Assembly: GCA_029255685.2 (NCBI GenBank)
Contig: CM055313.2
Coordinates: 24,157,079-24,221,078, forward strand
DNA from: Silene conica
Lineage: Eukaryota; Streptophyta; Magnoliopsida; Caryophyllales; Caryophyllaceae
Direction: 5' to 3'
Length of the DNA stretch: 64,000 bases
The translations under genes and the position numbers were made by a program. Position 1 is the first letter of the stretch. Every line of letters starts with the position of its first letter. The notes under the pieces were generated by a model. It did no database searches and was not told where the DNA came from. It was given only the letters and a program-made list of their open reading frames with translations. Shown here piece by piece: positions 45,354 to 56,696 of the stretch.

Positions 45354-46680
45354 GACGGTAGCTTGAGATTCAGTGGGCGATGGTGTGTACTGAATGTTGA
45401 GGAGCTAAAGAAGAAGATCCTGACTGAAACTCATGCTACTCCTTATTCTGTTCACCCAGGGGGTGATAAACTGTATAAGGACCTTAAGAAGACGTTTTGG
45501 TGGCCGAACATGAAGAAGGAGGTCGCAGAGTTTGTCTCGAGGTGTTTGACGTGTCAACGAGTGAAAGGGGAGCATAAGAGACCTCAAGGGAGGTTCAACC
45601 ATTAGATGTGCCAAAGTGGAAGTGGGAAAATATTTCGATGGACTTTATCGTGGGGTTGCCTCGGACTCAGAGGGGCAACAACATGATTTGGGTAATTGTG
45701 GATCGTTTGACTAAGTCAGCTCACTTTATTCCAATGAAAGATACCTGGAGTAAAGCCGAGTTGGCTAAGTCATATGTTCAGAATATGGTCAAACTGCATG
45801 GCGTACCCAAAGACATTGTTTCAGATCAAGACTCGAGGTTTATATCCAGGTTTTGGCAGGAGTTGCAGGCAGCTTTGGGTACCCAATTGAAGATGAGTAC
45901 TGCTTTCCATCCCGCTACTGATGGTCAGATTGAGAGGACGATTCAAACCCTTGAGGATATGTTGAGAGCCTGCGTTCTTGAGTTCGGAGGATCTTGGGAG
46001 GATCGACTGGGGTTGATCGAGTTTTCTTATAATAACAGCTACCATGCCAGCATAGGGATGACCCCTTTCGAGGCTCTATACGGGAGGAAGTGTCGGAGCC
46101 CTGTGTGTTGGGATGATCGAGCTGATGTTGTGACCTTAGGGCCCGATATGATCCAGGAAATGGTGGAACAGGTTCAGATTATTCGACAGCGGATGAGGGC
46201 CGCGCAGGATAGACAGAAGAGTTATGCGGATCTGAAGAGGAGTGAGATTTCATTCGAGGCGGGAGAGAAGGTACTGCTGAAGGTATCTCCAATGAAGGGT
46301 GTGATGAGGTTTGGGAAGCGTGGCAAATTGAGTCAGAAATTTATTGGACCGTTTGAGATTTTGGACAGAGTTGGGGAGGTGGCATACCGATTAGCTCTAC
46401 CTCCAGCTCTATCCAAGGTCCATAACGTGTTCCATGTGTCTCAGTTGAGGAAATATGTGAGTGATCCAGGACACGTGCTTCAGCACGAAGTGATTGAGGT
46501 AGATGAGCAGTTGGCATACATTGAGACTCCGAAGGAAATTCTGGACAGAAAGGTACGGAAAACTCGCAATGGAGAGACGTCCTTGGTGAAGGTCCTGTGG
46601 ACCAATCATAATTAGGAGGAGGCTACATGGGAGCCTGAGTCATCCATGAGAGAGCGTTATCCACATTTGTTCGATTGAGG
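45354..46680 (+). pseudogene. element B integrase with chromodomain-like end
   Basis: HHCC region (VHPGGDKLYKDLKKTFWWP, CLTCQRVKGEH), a frame change near 45590, then the DDE core in the frame from 45608: MDFIVGLPRTQRG, SDQDSRFISRFW, TDGQIERTIQ. A GPF-type motif (QKFIGPFEILDRVG) and VFHVSQLRKY follow. TAG at 46613 is followed in frame by EEATWEPESSMRERYPHLF, the chromodomain-like end of Tekay elements thought to guide insertion to chromatin. Confidence 0.88.
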
Positions 46681-46681
46681 T

Positions 46682-46720
46682 AAGTTACGCGGACGTAACT
46701 TTTCTTTAAGGGGGGTGGAA
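46682..46720 (+). promoter_or_regulatory. hairpin plus polypurine module 1 of element B
   Basis: AAGTTACG (46682-46689) pairs with CGTAACTT (46694-46701) around a CGGA loop, followed by TTCTTTAAGGGGGGTGGAA. The next bases TGTAACATTC look like an LTR start, but the LTR begins only at 46861. Confidence 0.6.
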
Positions 46721-46824
46721 TGTAACATTCTGTGATTTCTGTTATTTAAGATTTAAGTGAACCTTTTGTGATGTTTGTGTTTCAAGTTCGTTTGAGTGGA
46801 TAGCTTAGTTACCTAAGTATGGTG

Positions 46825-46860
46825 GAACTTCGGGACGAAGTTCTTTTAAGGGGGAAAGAC
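46825..46860 (+). promoter_or_regulatory. hairpin plus polypurine tract of element B
   Basis: GAACTTCG (46825-46832) pairs with CGAAGTTC (46836-46843) around a GGA loop, followed by TTTTAAGGGGGAAAGAC directly before the LTR at 46861. Confidence 0.8.
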
Positions 46861-49179
46861 TGTAATACCTCGCATTTTGGTCACGTCGTAAGTAGGCGAT
46901 AGTTCTTTTTATAAAATCGTTCGTTTAATAGGCTTGCTTGCACTCGCTTTGTGCGAGGTGTTTTGGACTTAGGTGAGATTCGAAATGGGGATCTAGGTAC
47001 CTTATTTTAATAATAGTAGTATGGTCTTACTAAGGCTTGAACTTGGGACCTATTAAGTGTCTTGTGTGGGCCTCAATTAGTGTGACAAGGTGACAGCCCA
47101 CACGGAATGTCCAGGAGCAACGGACAACACCCTTCCTGCCGCCATATATATGAGGTGTTTTCTTGACCTAAACCCTATTCAAAAACAGATCTGACTTCAC
47201 CAAAACCCAGCCGCCACCTTAGGGAAGAAGAGAAACCTGTTCACGGTGGTTGTAAGCCGTCCTAGGATACCTCGACTTGGCCAAGAAACTGGTATGATCA
47301 CCACGACCACTGTAATCTTAGTTTTATGCGTAGTTTTGTCGTCTGTTTAGGAGCAAGCAAACACGTTTATTACTGGTTGTTTTTACATGAGTTTATACTA
47401 GAATGTATGGAGGGTATATGTTGGTCATGGGTGTTGTGTCGTTGGTTGTTTCTACACTTTTTTCGAGGGTGCCAAACACGGTGTCAGGGAAGGGAGTAAT
47501 ACGATTTCAACAGTGTATGGTTTTGATGCGTTTTTTTTATAAACAGTTTTTATATTTGTTGTATGTCTTTTGTTTTGGGTCTTTGGGTGTTGAGACAGGT
47601 GGTTTATGGGGGTTTCACGTGGTGGTGGTCTCAGGGTATGGTGGTGTCTGGTCATGGTGGTACAGGGCGGTTTGTCAGGGGTGGTCGTGAGGATGTGTTC
47701 TGTCGAAGTCAGTGTCGTTTTGTTCAGGTGAGCACATGGGTGTTTGGGGGTGGTAGCATTGAGGACTCGGGGGAGGTCAGTGCAATGCTACCACCGTGTC
47801 TAGAGTCTGGAGTCTGGTGTCCAAGGGTGGTCTGGGTGGTAACAGTTGGTGGTTAGGGTGGTAGGGTTTGCGTCGATTGTGAGAGTCAAGTCGTGTGGTC
47901 AGGGTCGTTGGTGAGGAACCAGGCCTGATCTGGGCCATGGTTCGACTCACCGGCGACTGTCGGTCAGGTGGCTAGTGGTTGTGGTGGTAGAGGACAGTCG
48001 GGGTGTTGGTGTCGGTGGCTGCCGGTGGTGGTTTGGCGTGTCTTGGTGGCGTGGTAGGGGTCTGTTCACGAAGGAGACGCGGGGTAGGGCTGTTCGTTTA
48101 ATTTGTGTACTTCATTTTATTTAATTTTATTTTAGTTGTTTATTTTATTATAATCTATACATAAATGCATTTAAGTAATTATGGTAATATTATTATTAGT
48201 AGTAATAATATTATTGTAATTAAGGAAATAATATTGTTATTATGAGAATGTTAATATATGATTTGGGTAGTTTGAATTTCAAACTAAGTTTCCATGTTTA
48301 GAAAGTTACCGTTTTTAGAAGTGACTATTTTGGGTTATGTCTATTTTAGGAAGGTTACTATTTATAGTAAGTATGACCGTAATGGGTTTGGGAAAATTGT
48401 TAATTCGTTACGTATATCTGTTAGGTAGCGAGTTTCGCGTGGAACATTTCTGACAAGCTTCGAGTTTATCTGCGTTCCTGCTAATTCAGGTAGGGGAAAC
48501 TACTGGTATAAGATGATGTGTAAACTGTTCTTATTTGATATCAAGCATGTTGGTTATTTAATACCTGTGTTCGTTATATTGTGTTATCTATATCATTCTG
48601 TGATATTATACGATGTGCATATATATTGGGTCTTGTGATACGATGTTGGATCGGTACGGAGTATATATGGCGTTGGATCGGTGCGGAGTTTATATGGTGT
48701 TGGATCGGTGCGGAGTTTATATGGTGTTGGATCGGTGCGGAGTATATATGGTGTTAGATCGGTGCGGAGTTTATTTGGCGTTGGTTCGGTGCGGAGTTTA
48801 TTATATTGTTGTTATATTTATTCTTTTCTCTACTCAACCTCGTGGTTGACCCTGTGTATTCGTGATCACCTGTGATGAACCAATTTATTGGGGAGCAGAT
48901 TGACAGGTGGCTGAGACTAAGGGGGAGCTATGGGAGAAAGAGCTTGGATCCGGACCAGACTAGAGTCTAGATCACCTTAGTCAAGTTTAGCATGAGTTGT
49001 ACTTTACTTATTTTGTGAAGACTTCCAGATATAGTTGTACGAACATGTTATGAGTTTAATTTTAATTAAAGTAATGTTATCTTTCCTTTGTATCTACTGC
49101 CTCGGGAAACCTAGATGGTAACACCTTTATTTATCTGAGGAGTTCTAGTACATGCCCTTAAATAAATGGGGGTGTTACA
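46861..49179 (+). repeat. element B 3' LTR
   Basis: 2319 bp, the same structure as the 5' LTR including the 27-bp repeat. Confidence 0.92.
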
Positions 49180-49184
49180 CTACC

Positions 49185-50365
49185 GACTCAGTCTGCAACC
49201 TCAATTCCTAAACTCTGCTAAACACGGATTTATGGGTTTTAATAATTTATCAATTCAAGCTGTGTTATTTCTTCACACTCATCCGAAATGGGAGACGGTC
49301 AATATTCTTTCTCGCTTACTATTTCCAGCCCTTCGGGTAAATTGGTGCAGATTCAACATGCTTTCGTTTAGCTGCTGCTAACGACGTTGTTATTACTACT
49401 GAGAAGAAGTTGCCTTGAATCCTTGTTGATAAAGCTTCAGTCCAGAAGATTCAACTTTTGACTTCTAATATCAGAGTTATTTGATAGACAAGAATGACGA
49501 GTTCGAAATTATGGCATTGCTACTAAGGCACTGTGACGTCATAGAGGCATACCCACCGTCGTCGCTAGTATCGTTGTATCGGTGTCGGCTCCTCAAAAGT
49601 GTAGTCTATGGCATGACGATGACAAGTTCATTACGGCGTCGGAGCGATCGAGGGCGGCATGTCTGCATACATTAAAAAAGAAAATAGGTAAGTAAAGCCG
49701 CCAATCTTGCTCACCTACAAATCTGGAATTCGGTTGTCTATGGGTAAATTTTCGCCGTCGAGATGAACTTTGAGTACTTCGTCTATGCGTAGCTGGGGTT
49801 TCGTTTCGGTCGTTGAAAGTTCAAACGAACCTCGAATGCGTGGACGATGAGTTTGGCCTCAAGGGTACTTCTGGTTAGATTGCTTGCTCTACGGATACAG
49901 TCGATCGGACTGATGAAGATAAAAAAAAAATTTGCAACTCATTGTTTTTTTTATAGTAATACATGGGTTACAATTTAGAATTTGAGTAGAATTGAAACTT
50001 TCAATTCCTATCTTGAATATATTTATGAGAAGAAACATATTTAATGGAGGTCAAATTTTATCACTTACGGAGGTGGTTGTGTCCTAACGAAGTGAATATA
50101 CCTAGCAAAATTTGGGAAAGCTACTTTGGGATTAAGATGAAGATTCAATATAAAAATGACAGCTAAGTTGTGTTTGGCTTCAAGCTCTACATGTGCAAGG
50201 AGAGCTACAACAAAATTCTATCTTTGAGCCGTGTATTTTGCGGACAACGAAGTACTACCTTCCTGCAAAAAATTAATGACTCGTCCGTGTCGCTTGGCAG
50301 CACGAGTAAAATGTCCGGATTGACTCACGCTTAAACACTCAAATTCGTGTACGTGACTCGATCCC
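49185..50365 (+). other. element A region between element B and the 3' LTR
   Basis: About 1.2 kb of non-coding element A sequence. No domain is recognised on either strand; it may have held the promoter of the antisense gene. Confidence 0.55.
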
Positions 50366-50378
50366 GAGGGGGCAAATT
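50366..50378 (+). other. element A polypurine tract
   Basis: GAGGGGGCAAATT lies directly before the 3' LTR. Confidence 0.75.
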
Positions 50379-51309
50379 TGTAGACATAAAAAAATGTCTC
50401 ATACTATTAAAATGGAGCCAAAGTCAAATGTTTACATTTGGGAGAATATCGTTTGATAAAATGGGTCGGTAAATTTTAGACCGAACAAATATGACGATAT
50501 TAAGTCCATCTGGTTCAAATAGAAATCGGTCCACTCGGAAAAATGGGTTGTAATATATTTCTAATACGAAATATGGGACGTAAATAATAAGTCTAAAAGA
50601 AACGGTGTTAAGTCAAAATGAACTCGTGTTTTAGCAAGCCCATCAAATTGAGTTTGGCAAACCCAAATATGGCCAAAAGAAAATACGTAAATGGGATTTG
50701 GCATGTATACATATATAAATCAATGATTTATGATATGATGAGAACCCACGCATGGATTTGGTTCCACCAAATTATGGGAATGTGCGTAAGACTAGGACTT
50801 AGTCAACGAGAATACAGGGAAATGAGTTGTACGTGTTTACCCACAAACCAAACAAACAGTTCACCAAAAAAGAAAAAAAACAAACCAAACAAACAAAGGT
50901 TATAAATGGTGAGTGTTTACTCTCATTTGTCCCTAATAACCACAATTACAAAATTACACAAAAAATCAAAACCTCTCTACAAAAACCTCTCTACAAAAAT
51001 CTCTCCCAAGAGAAATCAGAGAAAAGAAATACATTCATTTCTAATCATCTAGATTTGTATACAGGACTACTCTTTGATCCGACAATAAGCGTCTGCCGCC
51101 GTCGATTGAAGATAAACAAGTCAAATTCGTCAGGGAGATTAAGTCTTCAAATCAAGACCCTCCTCGTCATTCAAGTGTGGAAATCGAATCAGTAGAATAA
51201 ATAGTAGATTGTACCCGAAATCTTTTTTTGAATTAATAAAATTATTACTTTGTTGCATCGTTTGTGTTTTCTCTATTTATTTGCAGATAAACGCAAATTT
51301 GTTGTTACA
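50379..51309 (+). repeat. element A 3' LTR
   Basis: 931 bp. Compared with the 5' LTR it has an extra A-rich segment near 50855-50895 and a duplicated CCTCTCTACAAAAA near 50970-50995. Confidence 0.9.
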
Positions 51310-52003
51310 GGCACAACTAGGATAATAATTGCATTCGTATTCTGCAATATCTACATCACTGACTGTCTACTGACTGCTGGTAGGCCTGACACCGTCCTCG
51401 CTAATTCCACGACTCCACCACACGTCGCTCAGTTGCCTCAACCTTGCAAAACATGTTGGACAATCCATTGACAGATACGCCCCATTGATACTTCATAAAT
51501 GTTTCATGATTTTTCATACCCTACATCCTGCATATGTAAACAAATTAGCTTACAGAATCATATTCGTCCCTTACTATTGATGTATGTTCAGTTCAAAGTC
51601 ACTAACAAGGTACAAATTTTAGTATCAGGTTATTTGACCATCATATTAAATTATCAGGGTTAAAAACGTGTTTGATAATTAGCATATTATACGGAAAAAT
51701 TACCATTTTCATGTATAAACTCAATATGTTAATTGAATATGTCATTAAAGTATTAAAACAAACACATGAAATTAGCAGATTGGTCAAATTACTATATAAG
51801 TCGAAATATGCTACCTACCAAACAAGGCCAGAATAAAATATTGGTGACTTTGTATTCATTACTTGAGTCTGAATTATATGAAATGAAATTTATATAAGCC
51901 GCACAATATATGACGATCCTTGTATGTTGGTGGTTGATAATTCAAAATAAATTAAATCTTATATGATAGTTATGATTAACTATAATAATTTAAAAGTTTA
52001 AAA
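51310..52003. other. flank between element A and the LINE
   Basis: AT-rich DNA. GGCAC at 51310-51314 is the right target duplication of element A; AAAAGTTTAAAA at 51992-52003 is the left duplication of the LINE. No gene recognised. Confidence 0.6.
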
Positions 52004-53644
52004 AATACCATGGATAGCGTGGAAATGACTATGTCAACCGCGGAGTATGGGTGGCTTGGGCTTTCGTGACTTCCACGATTTTAATCTTGCTCTATTGGGA
52101 AAGCAAGCGTGGCAGCTTCTGACGGATAAAACGAGCTTGATGGCGCGAGTAATGGGTGGAAAATATTACCCGGATAGCAACTTCATGAAAGCTAGATTGG
52201 GAATAAATCCCAGCTATACTTGGCCAGGATTTATGGAGGCTCGGTCGGTTTTGAACTTGGGAATGAGAAGACAAGTAAGTAATGGACTAAGCACGCGAGT
52301 TTTGAAAGACCCGTGGATAGCAGGTACTCAGTCGCGAAGAATTATATCCCCTCGTCAAACCAATTCGCAAGATATGGTAGTTGCTGATTTGTTTACTTAT
52401 GATGGCCAAAATTGGAACTCGTCGAAACTGCGTCGGCTTTTTTTACCATTCGAACAGGAGCGTATACACAATATGCGCATTCCTAACCTTAAACACAAGG
52501 ATAGATGGATTTGGGAGTTGGAGAAGAGTGGGTGTTATTCGGTCAAGTCAGCGTACAAAGCTATTTGTGGTGACTATGGCATGGAAGATGGACATTCAGA
52601 CCGTATCAAAGAAAAATGGATATGGACTCGTATATGGAAGGCACAAGTTTTACCGAGGGTTAAAAAATTTTCTGGCAACTTTGTAATGATGCTTTTGCGA
52701 CGAAGCAAAATCTAGGCAAGCGAATTCGAGAGATACCCAATGCGTGTCCCATTTGCCACAATTCTTTGGAATCAAGTACTCATCTCGTGGTGGGTTGTGG
52801 ATGGGTAGATGAGGTTTGGGAGGGTCTGGACTTGGAGGTCTTTGCAGTACCAGGAGGCAGGAATATTAGAGATTGGGTCGAGGATATGTGGCGTAACATG
52901 AATGGGGAGGAGTGCACTCGTTTTATGACGGGTTGTTTGGCTGTTTGGGAGGCTAGGAACAAATGGGTGTTTGAGGGGGTGAGATTTAATAGTGAAAGGG
53001 TGGTCAATAGAGTAAGGAAGATGATGAGGGAGGTAAGTAATATGGCAGAGGCGAGAAGGCAGACGGATTTGATGCAGGGAGCAGGGCCTTTGGCGAAACA
53101 GGGGAGAGAGAGGCAGAGTGAGGGGATTTGGAAAGTTGCTGAACATGAAAGAGCGGCGGTGATAATGGTGGACGCGGGAGTTAAGGAGGAACAGGGAGTG
53201 GGGCTGGGCGTGATATGTCGTGAGCCACGAGGGAAGGTTTTATGGGGCATAACAGCAAGACGAAGAGGGGAGGTGATGGTGAGAATTGCAGAGGCTGAAG
53301 CTGTCTTGAGCGGGGTTCAGGAAGCCGTTCGTAAGGGGCATACTAAGGTGACGATTGGGAGCGACAGTAAGGAAGTTATTGATGCTCTTCAAAGGAAACG
53401 CATGGCCGTAGTGATTTTCATTTGCTTATTGACGATATTTTAGCTTACGTTCCTAGTTTTGATTTTGTTTCTTGGTTTCATGTTAGAAAGCCAATCGAGT
53501 TGCACACGAACTAGCGCATGCATCGAAGATTGGTTCGAGTTGCTGTTTTTTGGAATATTCAATTCCGCCTTGTATTGTTTCTTTAATTTCCGGTGAGAAT
53601 GGTAATACTATGTAATCCGTTTCGGGGATTACTTTCAAAAACAA
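52004..53644 (+). mobile_element. 5'-truncated L1-type LINE
   Basis: A 12-bp direct repeat AAAAGTTTAAAA flanks it (51992-52003, 53645-53656). Only the 3' end of ORF2 remains, and it ends in an A-rich tail. This is the typical product of target-primed reverse transcription that stopped early. Confidence 0.85.
52047..53590 (+). pseudogene. LINE ORF2 C-terminal part with RNase H
   Basis: It begins after the RT core with MGGLGFRDFHDFNLALLGKQ, then a zf-RVT region (KDPWIAG, KDRWIWELEKSG, SVKSAYKAI). A frame change near 52665 follows, then CPICHNSLESSTHLVVGC. An RNase H domain ends it: VDAGVKEEQGVGLGVI (Asp), RIAEAEAVL (Glu), IGSDSKEVIDAL (Asp), and after another frame change near 53410 a RVAHELAHAS segment. 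RNase H at the end of ORF2 is common in plant L1 elements. Confidence 0.85.
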
Positions 53645-53810
53645 AAAAGTTTAAAATTAGGCTCGTGAATTTCACGGGTTAAAACCTAGCTTTATTCATT
53701 TTAAAGACCAAGTTAAGTAGCTTGACAAAACTACATCCACTCCGCTTGTGAGCATGATGTATTTTTCGTACTCCAATCGTAGACATACCAGTTGATATTT
53801 ACACTTACAA

Positions 53811-54494
53811 GCAGATCCTTAAATATAACCATTATAGTTGCTCTTAGAGCATCCCCAGTGAACAACCACAACACATTGTAGCTTGGTTTGCCGATTCGAT
53901 TTTTTAAGCTATTTTGCTCTTCGATTACACACCGCTCCAATGACAGGCTACAACACTTTCTAGCTCTATATGACCCCCATAAAATTTACCTCCAATGAAA
54001 AACTTTATTTTTTATTTTATTTTTTATTTTTTTGAATCAAGCTACGTGCTTAGTAGAGCTACAATACTTATAAGCTACATCAATTATTTCATAGCCCAAT
54101 GGTAAGCTACTTGCTTGCAATTTTTATAAAACTGCAAGTCCCTAAAACAAACCATTTGAGATGCTCTGGAGCAGCTCCAGTCGACAACCAGAAACCTTTG
54201 TAGTTTGAATTTCCACGTCAACATTTTAAACAACCTTGCTTTTTGGCTACAAAGTCTGTTCAATGGTGAACTACAATACCTTATAGCTCGTATGGGTCCC
54301 ACAAGTGAAATTAATATTTCAACTTTAATTTTTATTCAATAATTACAATTATATCATCAAGTCTAGCTATATATTTGTGAAAACAGGTACTGTTTTCAAC
54401 CATACTCTATTTTTTCATCTCCAATGGTAAGATAGTAGCTAAATAATTTAAATAAGTGCAAGCAGATCCTTAAATTACATCACTGGAGTTGCTC
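53811..54494. mobile_element. tandem PIF/Harbinger-like MITE
   Basis: The outer unit 53847-54494 starts GAGCATCCCCAGTGA and ends TCACTGGAGTTGCTC (13 of 15 bp inverted match) with TTA on both sides (53844-53846, 54495-54497), the duplication expected for PIF/Harbinger. Internally GATGCTC (to 54166) and GAGCAGCTCC (from 54169) show it is two related units of about 320 bp head to tail. The 30 bp left of 53843 repeat the right end (CAAGCAGATCCTTAAAT...TTGCTC), so a third, partial unit may precede. Confidence 0.7.
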
Positions 54495-54497
54495 TTA

Positions 54498-55402
54498 CTC
54501 ACCGACTTGTCTTTTTTTCTCGTCCTGGTGAGTCAACTTTCTAGGAGGCGGGCGCTATTCAACATGGTGATTGGTGCATCGGCTCAATACAAAGCCAGCC
54601 CGAGCACTAATTGTGTTGCACATCCGGTCTTGGATTGTGCTGGTGCCGGTACTTCCCCGGCACTAGCAAAAAAAATCTAAGGGTACAGCCCAGCCCACTA
54701 ATTGGTGGACTGGACCTAGACCCAATGAACCCGACCTAATACTAGTCCTTCCTACCTGCTCCCTCGATCGAGTCATGCAAACCGCCCCAACCCAGGAGCG
54801 CCCATAGATGTGCAAGCCAAACTTTGTTCAAGAAGACCAATTATGATTAGGGATTCGAATTTAGGCCCAAATTAAATCCAGCTGAAGAGAAAAAATATAT
54901 AACAAACTTTTAAAACCATATTCCTAAATCCTAATCAACTAAATAAAATTCAAATGCACTATTGTAAAACTCTAACAAAATTCATTACCTTTTCACTCAT
55001 ACTCAACAAAACGTTTTGCTGATGACGGAAAATATTTGTCAAAAGCTAAAAACTGGTATTTTACCCTCACAATAAAGTAAAAGGACATACAAATAGAAGG
55101 AAATGGAGTATCATATGAATAGTGTCATTTGCATTGTGTAAGAGGGAAGATATCGGATATTCAATTTGTAATGAATAGTGCCCTCTTCGATAAGAGTTTG
55201 TGCATACCCAAACCCATTCCAATCCATTTTGAAAATTTAGGAGTATTATATTTGAAATGTCAACTTTTGTGATATAAAATAATTCTTTGTGTCTCGACCA
55301 CCTGAAACCAACCCGACCAGACACCTTATACAACTCGATGGTTAATGACCTAATCTTATACGAACCGATCCGTCCCGATTAGATTGATGACCCAACTATT
55401 GT
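54498..55402. other. intergenic, no gene recognised
   Basis: Composition is mixed, with degenerate pyrimidine-rich and CCCAGCCC-type stretches near 54680-54800. No domain or RNA gene was recognised. Confidence 0.55.
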
Positions 55403-55656
55403 TAAACATAATATTAATGAAAATGAAAGCATTTTGTATTTAGTTAAATATATTTGACTGAAAATAATTTAACTAAATCAAACAATGGTCAAAAGCAAAA
55501 CTTAATGTTAAGAAATTGACATAATGTGGTAAGCATAATATTAATCAAAATGAAAGCATTAGTATTGAGTTTGAAGTATTTGACTAAGAATGAAGTGACT
55601 AAATCAAACAACGGTCGAAAACAAAACTTAACAATAACAAATTGACATAATGCAAT
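55403..55656. repeat. 127-bp tandem duplication
   Basis: Units start TAA(A/G)CATAATATTAAT at 55403 and 55530 and share AAATGAAAGCATT, ACTAAATCAAACAA(T/C)GGTC and AAATTGACATAATG in the same order. Confidence 0.8.
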
Positions 55657-55753
55657 AAAATACTTTGGCCAATAATGACCCCACCCAATACTTTTGCCCT
55701 AAATGACCCTGACCAAACCCGACTCGACTAAAAAAGTTAGACAAACCTAACCG

Positions 55754-56696
55754 TGTAGGAGCTAGTGTCCTCAACAGTTAGTGCGACAACACGTATAAAT
55801 CTTTTAAAGGAAACAGGGTATACTTTGTATTTTAGCCAGTTGATTCACGTTTATCAATAACGGTTGACTTGCTAGAAAGTTTGACGTTATTGTCATACAG
55901 ATGGCGGTAATCAATTGGTCCCTAAGAGTCACACCTAAAGGACGAAATCTGAGAGATATGATTGGATGAAAATGTAATGTAATCATATTGATACCCTATA
56001 CAACTAAACGGTTAGTCAATGTAATGATGATATAATTATTTAATACTGATTAAATAATATTAGCTAAGACGAATTAAAATGTTAATTCGTAATTAAATAT
56101 AAAATGTTATATTTAATTAGTGTGTAATGAAATTATTTAATAAAGATTAAATAATTCAGTTAAATATAAACGGTTATATTTAATTGCTAAAGTATAAATA
56201 TACAATATTTATAAAAGATAAACATTACACTAAGAGAGTGTGACAACCCATTTTTACAGATAAAAATCTGGTTGCTACAGTAGGTCACACGACTACAGCT
56301 GTGGCGTGTGGATCAGTTATGTTGGAAGCGGAATTCTATCTTATGGTTATTAAGAGAAGTTGTTAGTAATATAAACAGAAGAGTTGTATTCTGACTAAAC
56401 TACTCGATACACTCACCTATAAATAGACCAACTTGGCACCTTATGAAGGCACGATTTCCCACACATACTTCTCCCCTCTCTCTCTCTTTCTAGCTTTCAT
56501 CATACACAAAATTAGAGGTAATTTTGCAGTTTCTAGCTCAGGAAAGGGTATTTCTCAGGACATCTTGGGTGCAACGATTAGGAGGATATCTGTTTTGATA
56601 TCTGATCTTAGGCCTTTGCAAGGATAGAAGGTTAATTCTTAATCCCAATCTTTGTATCTTGTTCTTCGTTTATGACTATAAATCGTTGTTGGAGTA
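55754..56696 (+). mobile_element. element F: Copia LTR fragment
   Basis: Starts TGTAGGAGCTAGTGTCCTCA, like the other Copia LTRs here, and includes the two-stem hairpin (55836-55918). It runs to 56696, where element D begins, so its 3' end is missing from this side. It is a solo or 5' LTR; which cannot be decided. Confidence 0.7.

Larger units (their letters stand above)
36252..49179 (+). mobile_element. element B: Tekay/Del-like Ty3/gypsy chromovirus
   Basis: LTRs at 36252-38571 and 46861-49179 run TGTAATACCTCGC to GTTACA. The 5-bp duplication CTACC is perfect (36247-36251, 49180-49184). The initiator-Met primer site TGGTATCAGAGC and polypurine AAGGGGGAAAGAC are in place. Gene order gag, protease, RT, RNase H, integrase plus a chromodomain-like end fits the Tekay/Del lineage. 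I counted about 26 substitutions between the 2.32-kb LTRs by eye, so insertion is much younger than element A. A solo LTR at 42404-45353 splits pol. Confidence 0.93.
10261..51309 (+). mobile_element. element A: Tat-lineage Ty3/gypsy LTR retrotransposon, heavily nested
   Basis: Direct LTRs at 10261-11141 and 50379-51309 begin TGTAGACATA and end in CA. Flanks are GGTAC and GGCAC, a 5-bp target duplication with one change. A primer binding site follows the left LTR and GAGGGGGCAAATT precedes the right one. Gene order is gag, protease, RT, RNase H, second RNase H, integrase, then an antisense gene before the 3' LTR. That order, with two RNase H domains and an antisense extra gene, is typical of the Tat group (Tat, Retand, Ogre relatives). 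Five insertions inflate it; without them and their target duplications it is about 13 kb. All its reading frames are broken, so it is inactive. Confidence 0.9.

Noticed and set aside
46711..46730. LTR start at TGTAACATTC after the first polypurine tract
   Set aside because: The left copy of the LTR starts at TGTAATACCTCGC and has no counterpart of 46721-46860 before it, so the LTR begins at 46861.
52772..53250. Minus-strand open frames of 124 and 156 codons
   Set aside because: Opposite strand of the LINE RNase H region; no domain.
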